Source: Glycomyces sp040645615
GTDB lineage: Bacteria; Actinomycetota; Actinomycetes; Mycobacteriales; Micromonosporaceae
Length of the DNA: 64,000 nucleotides
NCBI RefSeq assembly: GCF_040645615.1
Contig: NZ_JBEYYO010000003.1
Coordinates: forward strand, 124,001-188,000
Reading direction: 5' to 3'
This document shows positions 24,884-33,069 of the stretch, one piece after another. Numbering within the stretch: the first letter of the stretch is position 1; each line of letters starts with the position of its first letter. The position numbers and the translations under genes are program-made. The notes below the pieces were generated by a model that saw only the letters and a program-made list of their open reading frames with translations, ran no database searches and was not told the origin of the DNA.

Positions 24884-26167
24884 CTATGCGTCGTCGCCCT
24901 CTGAAGCGGGCTTGCGGCGGGCGCGCGTGGTCTTCTTGGCCCGGCGGGGCTTGGGCGGCTCGGGGGCGGGCTCGGACTCGTCCATGTCGACGGCCTTGAG
25001 CTCCTGCACCCAGTCCACGTCCGGGTTCGGGTCGTCGTCGCCCTCCTGGGGCTCCCACTCGGCGCGCTTCTGCTCTTCGAGCTTGGCGGCCTTGGCCTGG
25101 CCCTGCTCGTGCTGCTTCGCGAAGCGCTTCTCGCGCCGAGAGGGCCGCTTGGGCTTCTCCGGCTTCTCAGGGGCCGCGGGCAGGTCCTTGGTGTCCCCGC
25201 CGTAGACCGAGGGCGGCTCGGGCACGGTCCAGCCCGGCGTCGACTCGACCAGGCCCGTGGGCGGCTCCGGTTGCTCGACCGCGTCGTCGATCTGCCCGCC
25301 CGCCTTGGGAAGCGCGCAGACCACGAGCGAACCCAGGAGCCCGGCGATCGCCGCGTACGGGCCCACCAGGATCACCGCGAGCGACTCGGCGTTGTCGACC
25401 CGCGAGGGCCCGGCCACGAGGTGGGCCACGGTGACGATGAGCGGCCCGGCGATCCCCGAGGCCGCGGCAATGCGGTACCCCGAGCTGGTGATCGGGCCGC
25501 GGCGCGCGAACAGCGCCACGATCACGCCGATGAGGGCCGAGCCGACCACGAACGGGACCGCGATCGAGAAGCCCCGGCGACCCAGGGCCGAGTCGGGCCC
25601 GGCCCACGAGCCCCACACGGCCAGCTCGGTGACCGGCGAGAGGCGGTCCCCGACCTCGATGAACACCGAGAGCACGGCCAGCAGCCACACCAGGGCCACC
25701 GAAGCGCCCACGTTGACCGCCACCGAGCGCGAGCTGAGCCCGATGAGCGCGAGCACGAAGCCCACGGCCGCGCCGAGGCCGGAGGCGATGAGCGGATCGG
25801 TCGGGAACGCGTCGAACACCGCGCCCTGCTCGGCCGAGAGGGCCACGAGCGGACCGACGGTGAAGGCGCCCAACGCACTCGCGAACACGGCGGCCACGCG
25901 AGTGGCAGCGCCCAGGCGCGCGGCGGCGCGCGAGCCGATCGCGCCGGAGGCCAGGCCCCCGACCACCCCGGAGGCGGCCGAGAACCAGGCCACCCACGCG
26001 AGGTTGGCGTTCCAGCGGAAGTCGAGGACCTGGTCGGAGGTGCCGGGCGCGGCCTCGGCCCAGGAGAGGAGCCCGAAGCCGTAGGCCAGCCCGAGCTGCG
26101 CGAGGGCGGCCAGCGCCGCGACCGCGAAACCCGCGGCCACGGTCTTGGCGGCAGATCTAGGTGACAT
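24884..26167 (-). CDS. Polytopic membrane protein with a Lys-rich cytoplasmic tail
   Basis: A 427-residue protein. Start MSPRSAAKTVAAGF is chosen because it leads straight into the first helix. Eight or nine hydrophobic segments fill residues ~10-280. The tail of ~130 residues is rich in Pro, Lys and Glu (EKPKRPSRREKRF, EEQKRAEWEP) and ends in a basic run, KPRRAKKTTRARRK. The first extracellular loop includes DQVLDFRWNANLAW. The family is not recognised. The basic tail could contact nucleic acid or the acidic membrane face. Confidence 0.65.
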   Translation of the reverse strand: MSPRSAAKTVAAGFAVAALAALAQLGLAYGFGLLSWAEAAPGTSDQVLDFRWNANLAWVAWFSAASGVVGGLASGAIGSRAAARLGAATRVAAVFASALGAFTVGPLVALSAEQGAVFDAFPTDPLIASGLGAAVGFVLALIGLSSRSVAVNVGASVALVWLLAVLSVFIEVGDRLSPVTELAVWGSWAGPDSALGRRGFSIAVPFVVGSALIGVIVALFARRGPITSSGYRIAAASGIAGPLIVTVAHLVAGPSRVDNAESLAVILVGPYAAIAGLLGSLVVCALPKAGGQIDDAVEQPEPPTGLVESTPGWTVPEPPSVYGGDTKDLPAAPEKPEKPKRPSRREKRFAKQHEQGQAKAAKLEEQKRAEWEPQEGDDDPNPDVDWVQELKAVDMDESEPAPEPPKPRRAKKTTRARRKPASEGDDA

Positions 26168-26357
26168 ACGTCGCACCGTACTGCGTGTACGCAATGGAGT
26201 CTCGAACGGCCGATCGAGTGAGCGTGCGGACACCCCTCGCGTCTCACACGGGAGGAAACGCCCAAGCCTCGGCCCGCCCGGCCCGGCTATGCTCGCTTCA
26301 TCAAGGCCACCTGCCCGGTCGCCGTGCGAGATCATGCCGATCAGCGAGGAGCATTGC

Positions 26358-27632
26358 ATGTCCGACGCCTACGAGGCCCTCACCGCGAATCTCGCGGCCG
26401 CCGACCCCGAGATCGAGCGGCTCATCGAAGCCGAGGGACGCCGCGAGTCGGAGAAGATCCGCCTCATCGCGTCCGAGAACTACGTGTCCCAGGCGGTCAT
26501 GGACGCGACCGGCTCGATCCTGACGAACAAGTACTCCGAGGGGTACGCCGGGAAGCGCTACTACGAGGGCCAGCAGCTCATCGACCAGGTCGAAGAGCTC
26601 GCCGTCGAACGCGCGAAGGCCCTGTTCGGGGCCGACCACGCCAACGTCCAGCCCTACTCCGGGTCGCCCGCGAACCTGGCCGTCTACATGGCGTTCCTGA
26701 CCCCGGGCGACAAGGTCCTGGGCATGGGGCTGCCCGCCGGCGGGCACCTGACCCACGGCTCGAAGGTCTCGGCCACCGGCAAGTGGTTCGACGCGGTCCA
26801 CTACGGGGTCCGCCGCGACACCGGCCGCATCGACCTCGACGAGGTCGCCGAGATCGCCCGCCGCGAACGCCCGAAGATGATCATCTGCGGCGGCACCGCG
26901 ATCCCCCGCACCGTCGACTTCGAGGGCTTCAAGGCCATCGCCGACGAGGTCGGCGCGATCCTCATGGCCGACATCGCGCACATCGCGGGCCTGGTCGCGG
27001 GCGGGGCGCACCCCACCCCGGTCGGGCACGCCGACGTGGTCACCACGACCACCCACAAGACCCTCCGCGGCCCGCGCGGGGCGATGATCCTCACCAACGA
27101 GGAGCACGCGAAGGCCATCGACAAGGCGGTCTTCCCCGGTCTCCAGGGCGGCCCGCACAACCACACCACCGCCGCGATCGCCGTCGCGCTGCGCGAGGCC
27201 GCGAAGGACTCGTTCAAGGACTACGCGGCGCAGATCGTCAAGAACGCGAAGGCGCTGGCCGAGGGCCTGAGCTCGCGCGGGTTCGACCTGGTCTCGGGCG
27301 GGACCGACAACCACCTGATCTTGGCGGACCTGACCAGCAAGGACATCGGCGGCAAGCCCGCGGCGAAGGCGCTGGACGCGGCCGGGATCGAGTTGAACTT
27401 CAACTCGGTGCCGTTCGACCAGCGCAAGCCCTTCGACCCGTCGGGCCTGCGCATCGGCACCTCCGCGGTGACCACGCGCGGCATGGTCGAGGGCGACATG
27501 GACGCGATCGCGGGCTGGATCGACCGGGCCGTCGCGGCGGCCAAGGACGGCAAGGACGCCGAGCTGGACGTGGTCGCGGGCGAGATCCGCGAGTACACGA
27601 AGTCGTTCCCGATTCCGGGCTGGAAGGCCTAG
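26358..27632 (+). CDS. glyA: Serine hydroxymethyltransferase
   Basis: A 424-residue pyridoxal-phosphate enzyme that interconverts serine and glycine while charging tetrahydrofolate with a one-carbon unit. The start MSDAYEAL has GAGGAG upstream. Landmarks are LIASENYVSQAVMDATGS, NKYSEGYAGKRYYEG, the cofactor lysine in VVTTTTHKTLRGPRG, and FPGLQGGPHNH. The end is typical. A good intrinsic terminator follows, then a copy of the AT-rich palindromic element. Confidence 0.97.
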   Translation: MSDAYEALTANLAAADPEIERLIEAEGRRESEKIRLIASENYVSQAVMDATGSILTNKYSEGYAGKRYYEGQQLIDQVEELAVERAKALFGADHANVQPYSGSPANLAVYMAFLTPGDKVLGMGLPAGGHLTHGSKVSATGKWFDAVHYGVRRDTGRIDLDEVAEIARRERPKMIICGGTAIPRTVDFEGFKAIADEVGAILMADIAHIAGLVAGGAHPTPVGHADVVTTTTHKTLRGPRGAMILTNEEHAKAIDKAVFPGLQGGPHNHTTAAIAVALREAAKDSFKDYAAQIVKNAKALAEGLSSRGFDLVSGGTDNHLILADLTSKDIGGKPAAKALDAAGIELNFNSVPFDQRKPFDPSGLRIGTSAVTTRGMVEGDMDAIAGWIDRAVAAAKDGKDAELDVVAGEIREYTKSFPIPGWKA

Positions 27633-27650
27633 CGGCACAAGCGAAGAAGG

Positions 27651-27678
27651 CCCTCGTCCGATTGGACGGGGGTCTTTT
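27651..27678 (+). terminator. Intrinsic terminator of glyA
   Basis: CCCTCGTCC, the loop GATT, GGACGGGGG, then TCTTTT. The stem has one wobble pair. It is 18 bases after the glyA stop. Confidence 0.85.
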
Positions 27679-27693
27679 CCGCGCTCGGGCACG

Positions 27694-27730
27694 AGATCCT
27701 ATATCCTATAGGATATATCCTATCGGATCT
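27694..27730. repeat. AT-rich palindromic element, copy 3
   Basis: The longest copy. TATATCCTATAGGATATA (27700-27717) is a perfect 18-base palindrome. The words AGATCC at 27694 and GGATCT at 27725 bracket it as outer complementary arms, and TATAGGATATATCCTAT overlaps on the right side. It lies just past the glyA terminator, in a gene-free gap. Confidence 0.85.
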
Positions 27731-27845
27731 GCCGTGGCCGGGGAAAACGGAACGCGCCCGGCTCTTCGGCCGCGCGCGTCGCGTTCTTGGGTTTGCAGTT
27801 GATCAGTCGCGGCCAGGCGCCTTGTGGGCGCGCTCGCCTGGGGAC

Positions 27846-28064
27846 CTAGCGGGCCAGGCCGGCGAGGGCGCGGCCCTCGACGCGGTCGGCCACCCGGCGC
27901 AGGACGCCGGCGGTCGAGAGGCGGACCTTCTCAGGACGGGTGACGCCGAAGACGTACGGCTTGTGAGCCCGGCCATCGTCAACGACCGGCGCGTTCGGCA
28001 GGGCCGAGGTGGCTTCGGTGTTGGCGGCGTCGACTGCGAGGTAAGCACCCACGAACTCGTGCAT
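27846..28064 (-). CDS. Small hypothetical protein, 72 residues
   Basis: The start is MHEFVGAYLAVDAAN, behind the strong site GGAAGG. The protein has an N-terminal mixed segment, a middle with NAPVVDDGRAHKPYVFGV, and a basic end (STAGVLRRVADRVEGRALAGLAR) that could form an amphipathic helix. No family is recognised. The good ribosome site and 28062-28064 ATG support translation. It has its own leader of more than 200 bases, divergent from the P1 peptidase gene. Confidence 0.6.
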   Translation of the reverse strand: MHEFVGAYLAVDAANTEATSALPNAPVVDDGRAHKPYVFGVTRPEKVRLSTAGVLRRVADRVEGRALAGLAR

Positions 28065-28380
28065 GATGATTCCTTCCCGGCAGGGTGTGCCGGATTGTGT
28101 TTCTGAAGGGGGACCGCTCGTCGATGACGCCATTGTCGACGGCGGGGGAGCCGTTGCGGCCGTCTCGGCCACTTCGGGGCCGGGCCTGGGCGGGGTTCGG
28201 GTTCCGATCCTCCGCCGTGCTCCGGCTTCACTGACAATGCTAGGACCGCCGGGCCCGTGAAAGCCAGGGATTTCGCGTGGGTCACATGTATCCCGCGACA
28301 CTGTCCACAAAGGCCTGAACGGCGGTTCGGGCCGCGAATTCGGGCGGCGGGTGTCCGGCGGGTGAAGGTAGTCTGTCCGG

Positions 28381-29205
28381 ATGCGGGACTTGGGAGTTCG
28401 CGTCGGCCACTGGACCGGCGAGCACACCGGCTGCACGGTGCTGCTGTTCGAGGAGGCCACGGTCGCTTCGGGCGAGGTGCGCGGTGGGGCCCCCGCCAGC
28501 CGCGAGATCGAGCTGCTCGACCCCCTCAGGGCCAATACCGGGATCGACGCGGTGCTGCTGACCGGCGGTTCGGCGTTCGGCCTGGCCGCCGCCGACGGGG
28601 TGATGCGCTGGCTCGCCGAGCACGGCCGCGGCGTGGCCACCCCGGGCGGGACCGTCCCGATCGTGCCGACCCTGGGCCTGTTCGACCTCGACGGCACCGG
28701 CAACGTGCCCGCCGCCGCGCAAGGCTACGAGGCCTGCGACGCGGCGATGGCCCCGTTCGAGCCCGCGCTGGACGGGCCGGTCGGCGCGGGGCGCGGCGCG
28801 ACCGTGGGGCAGTGGCGCGGGGTGACGCTCCCCTCGGGGCTGCGCACGGCGACAGTGGCGGCCGGGCCGGTCCAGGTGACCGCGCTCGCGGCGGTGAACG
28901 CGTTCGGCGAACCGGGGCCGCTCGACCGGGAGCTGCTGCGACCCGAGGGGTTCGCGAGCGGCACGTTCGGGCGCAACACCACGATCGGGGTGGTGGTGAC
29001 CAACGCGCGGCTGTCGAAGGTCGACTGCGCGCTGGTCGCGCAGGGCGCGCACGACGGGCTCGCGAAGGCGATCAGCCCCGCGCATACGAGGATGGACGGC
29101 GACGCGTTCATCGCGGCGTCGACCGGGACGCTTCCCGCGTCGGTGGACGTGGTGCGGACGCTGGCGGTCGAAGCAGTCGCCGAAGCGATCGGGACCGCGG
29201 CCTGA
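28381..29205 (+). CDS. P1 family (DmpA / NylC-like) N-terminal nucleophile peptidase
   Basis: A 274-residue protein. Members self-cleave to expose a nucleophilic Thr or Ser. Here the cleavage motif is RNTTIGVVVTNA, with the Asn199-Thr200 junction, as in nylon hydrolase NylC. Other landmarks are GVRVGHWTGEHTGCTVLL at the start and LTGGSAFGLAAADGVM. The likely activity is an aminopeptidase or amidase acting on short or D/beta peptides. The natural substrate is unknown. Start ATG at 28381 is 21 bases after GAAGG. Confidence 0.88.
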   Translation: MRDLGVRVGHWTGEHTGCTVLLFEEATVASGEVRGGAPASREIELLDPLRANTGIDAVLLTGGSAFGLAAADGVMRWLAEHGRGVATPGGTVPIVPTLGLFDLDGTGNVPAAAQGYEACDAAMAPFEPALDGPVGAGRGATVGQWRGVTLPSGLRTATVAAGPVQVTALAAVNAFGEPGPLDRELLRPEGFASGTFGRNTTIGVVVTNARLSKVDCALVAQGAHDGLAKAISPAHTRMDGDAFIAASTGTLPASVDVVRTLAVEAVAEAIGTAA

Positions 29206-29376
29206 CCAGCGGTTTCGCGCAGCGCGGGGCGGAGCGTGGCCCGGATTCCGGGAGCGTCTCGGCGAGTCTGCGCATTTCGGACACCCCTGGGACCCCCCGT
29301 TTTCAACATTACGCAGAGGGGCCGACACGCCCTTTCGAACAGCACTGGTGAGCGCGGCTCGCCTAGGCTCGATCGC

Positions 29377-30435
29377 ATGAGGCTCCTCAGCGCGGCCGTC
29401 GCCGCCGCCGCACTCGTGCTCGCCGGTTGCACCGCACATGCGGACGCCGAGCCGAACGAACCCGCCGCAGACTGGCCGGACACCTGGCTCTACCAGCTCA
29501 GCGGCTACGCGGACGACCGGCTCGACGCCGTGGCCGCCGCGCCGCACGACGCGGCCGTGGTCGACCTCGCGCGCGACGGCGGCGAGGGCTACTGGACCGC
29601 CGCCGAGATCGGGGCCGTCAAGGACAGCGGCAAGAGCGTCTACGCGTACTTCACGATGGGCTCGATCGAGACCTACCGCCCCGAGTACCAGGCCGTCGAA
29701 GCCGCCGGGCTCACCCTCAACCAGTGGGGCGACTGGCCCGACGAGTACTTCGTCCGCTACTGGGACCCGCAGTGGTGGGACCTGGTCATGGAGCCGCGCC
29801 TCGACCAGGCCAAGGCGGCCGGATTCGACGGGGTCTACCTGGACGTGCCAAACGCGTACGAGGAGATCGACCTCGACCTGGTCCCCGGCGAGACCCGCGA
29901 GAGCCTCGCGCTCAAGATGGCCGAGCTCGTGACCGCCGCCGCCGAAGCGGGCGAGGAACTCCTGATCATCCCGCAGAACTCCCCCGAACTCATCGAGTAC
30001 CCCGGCTACCTCGAAGCGATCGACGGCATCGGGATCGAGGAGCTGTTCTTCCTCGCCACCGACGAGCCCTGCGACCAGGACTGGTGCGCCGAGAACCTCG
30101 ACTACACGCGCGACATCGCCGGGGCCGGGAAGCTCGTCCTCGCCGTCGACTACGCGATCGAACCCGAGAACGTGGCCTCGGCGTGCGCGAGCCACGCCGA
30201 AGAGGGCTTCGCGAGTGCGGTGGCCGAACGCGACCTCGACAAGATCAACGAACTGTGCTTAAAGGATTGCCGTCCCACTTGCGCGAGCGTTTCATCTGGT
30301 ACATGGCCTGATCGGCGGCCCACAGGGTCTGCGCGGGGTTGCCGCCGGCGGCCAGGCGGGCCCAGCCGATCGACACGTCGACCGGGGTGCCCGGGACCGA
30401 GTACTCCCACTTCTCGGCCTCGACGGCGATCCTGA
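29377..30435 (+). CDS. GH114-like (TM1410/MJ1477 family) lipoprotein with anomalous C-terminus
   Basis: The lipobox LVLAGC puts the lipid anchor at Cys18. A TIM-barrel domain follows: WLYQLSGYADDRLD, VYAYFTMGSIETYRPEY, WWDLVMEPRLDQAKAAGFDGVYLDVPNAYEE and LLIIPQNSPELIEYPGYLEAIDGIG. This resembles family GH114 (endo-alpha-1,4-polygalactosaminidase) and its uncharacterised relatives. The natural domain appears to end near INELC (about base 30258). The frame runs on for ~59 more residues of Arg/Pro/Ser-rich sequence that is antisense to the diguanylate cyclase gene. The tail is probably not original and may reflect a lost stop or a deletion. Confidence 0.8.
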   Translation: MRLLSAAVAAAALVLAGCTAHADAEPNEPAADWPDTWLYQLSGYADDRLDAVAAAPHDAAVVDLARDGGEGYWTAAEIGAVKDSGKSVYAYFTMGSIETYRPEYQAVEAAGLTLNQWGDWPDEYFVRYWDPQWWDLVMEPRLDQAKAAGFDGVYLDVPNAYEEIDLDLVPGETRESLALKMAELVTAAAEAGEELLIIPQNSPELIEYPGYLEAIDGIGIEELFFLATDEPCDQDWCAENLDYTRDIAGAGKLVLAVDYAIEPENVASACASHAEEGFASAVAERDLDKINELCLKDCRPTCASVSSGTWPDRRPTGSARGCRRRPGGPSRSTRRPGCPGPSTPTSRPRRRS

Positions 30436-31780
30436 TGCGCTCCGAGACCGCGTCCGCGTCGTACTCCGAGGCCCCCGGCAGCACCAGGATGAACTCGTCG
30501 CCTCCCGTGCGCGCCAACAGGTCCCCCGAGCGCACCACCCCCGACAGCAGGGCCGCGACGCGTTGCAGGATCGCGTCCCCGGCCTGGTGACCGTGCGTGT
30601 CGTTGACCGCCTTGAACCCGTCGAGGTCGAGCACCGCGATCATCCCGTCGCCGTCCACATCGGCCAAGAAAGCATCCAGGCGGCGGCGGTTGGGCAGGCC
30701 CGTCAGGTCGTCGGTGTTGGCCCGGTCGGCCCAGCCCGCGGCGGTGCGGCGCAACTGGTCGTGGTCGACCAGGGCCGCGGCCGAGGCGAGGTAGATCGTG
30801 TGGAACTCGTTGATCTGCTTGTACAGCGCGTACGTGGTCGCGTGCGCGGCCAGGATCGAGGCCGCGTGGTCGCCCTTGGCGACCAGCGCGAGCGAGCGCA
30901 GGTGCTGGGGCTCCATGACGCCGAGCGTCTCGTCGCCGATCTCCCTGGCCTCCAGCACTTCGAGGGCCTCCAGGCCGCGGGCCTGGGCGATCAGGCGCGA
31001 GGCCCGCGCGAGGGTGCGCAGGTCCATCGCTTCTACAGAAGACGTCTCTTGCGGGAGTAGGTGCTCGACCGACCACTGCTCGCCGAAGCCAAGGAGGCTC
31101 AGCCGCGAGATCGCGTAGTGGACCCATTCGAGTTCGCGCGTGTCGAGGTCGTGCAGGTTCGCCTTGACGCGGCGCAGCTCTTGGCGCAGCTGGCCGGTAC
31201 AGGCGCGCGGATCGCCGGTGTAGTAGCGCAGCAGGGCGTCCCGGACCCGGATCTCCACGCCTTCCACTGAGGAGCGGGGGATCTTGGCGCGTTCGGCGAG
31301 GGTGTGGCACTGGTCGAGGGCTCCGGCGGCCTGCTGCTGGTAGCCGCAGTTCGAGAGGATCACCGCGAGGTCGTACCAGGCGTCGACGGCCGCTTGGCTG
31401 GCCTCGGTCATCGACCGCAGCGCCCGGGTCGCGAGCACGAGGCGCTGCGCGGTGAAGTCTAGGGACTTGATGTGGTGGTGGTAGTACCAGGCCGCGAGCG
31501 CGTGGTACTTCCCGTCGAGGCGGGGGTCGCGGCAGCGGGCGACGGCGGTGCCGGCCTGGTCGATCGTGCCGGGGATCTTGTCGATGGCCCGCTGGTTGAT
31601 CTGGCCTTGGAGGATGAACAGCCACGCCTGGGCCCTTTGCTGGGCGGTCTCGGAGTTGTAGACGATCCAGGTGGCCTCCGAGACGGCCTCGGCGACCTGC
31701 CCCGATCGCATGAGTCCGCGCAGACGCCGGTACTGATCGGCATAGTCACGCGTAGACGTGATCCCCCTCCGTGGCGTCAC
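30245..31780 (-). CDS. Diguanylate cyclase (GGDEF) with N-terminal helical repeat domain
   Basis: A 511-residue protein. The GTG start at 31780 is behind AGGATAGAGC. The first ~340 residues are helical, TPR-like repeats without membrane segments. The GGDEF domain follows from ~350, with TDDLTGLPNRRRLDAFL, VLDLDGFKAVNDTHGHQAGD and the intact active site RTGGDEF (~427). An inhibitory RxxD site (RSGD) precedes it by five residues. It makes cyclic di-GMP, probably controlled by protein contacts through the repeats. Its 3' end overlaps the lipoprotein gene convergently. Confidence 0.93.
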   Translation of the reverse strand: MTPRRGITSTRDYADQYRRLRGLMRSGQVAEAVSEATWIVYNSETAQQRAQAWLFILQGQINQRAIDKIPGTIDQAGTAVARCRDPRLDGKYHALAAWYYHHHIKSLDFTAQRLVLATRALRSMTEASQAAVDAWYDLAVILSNCGYQQQAAGALDQCHTLAERAKIPRSSVEGVEIRVRDALLRYYTGDPRACTGQLRQELRRVKANLHDLDTRELEWVHYAISRLSLLGFGEQWSVEHLLPQETSSVEAMDLRTLARASRLIAQARGLEALEVLEAREIGDETLGVMEPQHLRSLALVAKGDHAASILAAHATTYALYKQINEFHTIYLASAAALVDHDQLRRTAAGWADRANTDDLTGLPNRRRLDAFLADVDGDGMIAVLDLDGFKAVNDTHGHQAGDAILQRVAALLSGVVRSGDLLARTGGDEFILVLPGASEYDADAVSERIRIAVEAEKWEYSVPGTPVDVSIGWARLAAGGNPAQTLWAADQAMYQMKRSRKWDGNPLSTVR

Positions 31781-31944
31781 GCGCTCTATCCTGCCACCGC
31801 GGGCCCGATATATCCAGTGCCGCAGGTCCGGTGCGGGGTGTGCATTGCGTCCCCTGATCGCATGGGCCCGAACCGTTTTCCTCCCTCGGACGCGTCGAGC
31901 CCTTAGAGTCGGGGCAGTTCCCGAATCGGAAGGTCGGTGCGCCT

Positions 31945-33069
31945 TTGCTCCCTGCATGTCCGTGTGCCTCCTGCGGCGAGCCGCTGGAGGTGGCCCCCGG
32001 GGCGACCGTGCTCGCCTGCGGCGTCTGCGGGACCGAGCTGCACGGGCGGCCCGCGTCGCGGCGGATCGCCGACCCCGACTGGGTCGCGCTGGAGCCGAAG
32101 CCGCGGTTGCGGTACGCCGACGACACGCCGGAGGCGATCGTCGCCCCTGACGCGTTGGTGCCGTTCGCGGTGGAGCGGGCCACGGCGCGGCGGCTGCTGC
32201 GGGATTGGGCGCGGCGGCGGCCGTTCGCCCCGCGCGAGCTGCGGCGAATCGACGAGTCGACGACGTTCCGGGCCGCGTTCGTGCCGCACTGGGTGTGGCA
32301 GGCGCGCACGCGCTCGCGGTTCAAGGCGGCCCGGGGTGAGCACTACTGGATGCGGGTCGGGGCCGCGGGCGGGAAGGGCAGCCGGGTGCGGGCGCTGCGG
32401 TGGCGTCCGGCGGCGGGGACGGTCGACCGGGACTTCACCGGGGTGGCGATACCGGCCACGGTGCGCCTGGAGGGCCGGATGCTGGCCGATCTGATGCGCG
32501 ACTGGCGGCTGGGGAACGCTTTGCCGTTCCGCATGGAGCAGCTCGACGGGTGCTGGGTGCAGCGGTACGACCTGGAGCCGGAGGTGGGCTTGGAGTTGGC
32601 GAAGGCCCGGATGGCGGCGGCGGTGGAGCGTGAGGTGCGCATCCGGGTGGGCGGGGACGAGCAGCACGTGCCGTCGATCGACACCGCGTACGCGGGCCTG
32701 GGGTATCGGCTGGTGCTCTTGCCGGTGTGGCTGGCGTCGTACGCGCATCGGGGGCGGCGGCGGATGGTGGCGGTGCACGGGGAGTCGGGGCGGGTGCTCG
32801 GGGAGCGGCCGTGGAGCGCCGTGAAGCTGGGAATCGGCATTTTCCTCATGTTGGCTGTGTCCGGACTCATACTGTATTTCAGCCGTTTATCCGCTTTCGG
32901 GGCTCCGAACAGCCAGAGGGTCCGTACAGGACGCGGTTACCGCGTGGAAATGAACTATCGTCGGAAACGCGCAACCGCCCCGGCGAACCGCGCGTGTACC
33001 CCCAGAAAGCGGGCCAGCCACCCCCGGCTGCGCCGCCGCACCCCACTGGAGTTCCGGGAGAGGCAATGA
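31945..33069 (+). CDS. Zinc-ribbon protein with C-terminal membrane helix and odd tail
   Basis: A 374-residue frame with a TTG start (GGAAGG upstream). A zinc ribbon (CPCASCGEP...LACGVCGTE) opens it, followed by a ~260-residue soluble domain with DESTTFRAAFVPHWVWQA, YWMRVG and GYRLVLLPVWLASYAHRG. A single helix (KLGIGIFLMLAVSGLILYF) lies near residue 300. After that helix about 65 residues are basic and low in GC3, like leader DNA rather than coding sequence. The stop overlaps the next ATG (ATGA). The conserved part probably ends just after the helix. Function unknown. Confidence 0.65.
   Translation: MLPACPCASCGEPLEVAPGATVLACGVCGTELHGRPASRRIADPDWVALEPKPRLRYADDTPEAIVAPDALVPFAVERATARRLLRDWARRRPFAPRELRRIDESTTFRAAFVPHWVWQARTRSRFKAARGEHYWMRVGAAGGKGSRVRALRWRPAAGTVDRDFTGVAIPATVRLEGRMLADLMRDWRLGNALPFRMEQLDGCWVQRYDLEPEVGLELAKARMAAAVEREVRIRVGGDEQHVPSIDTAYAGLGYRLVLLPVWLASYAHRGRRRMVAVHGESGRVLGERPWSAVKLGIGIFLMLAVSGLILYFSRLSAFGAPNSQRVRTGRGYRVEMNYRRKRATAPANRACTPRKRASHPRLRRRTPLEFRERQ

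Noticed and set aside
30245..31944. GGDEF protein starting at about 31957
   Set aside because: The added N-terminus is Arg-rich and not domain-like, and would overlap the next gene's leader; the GTG at 31780 has a ribosome site.
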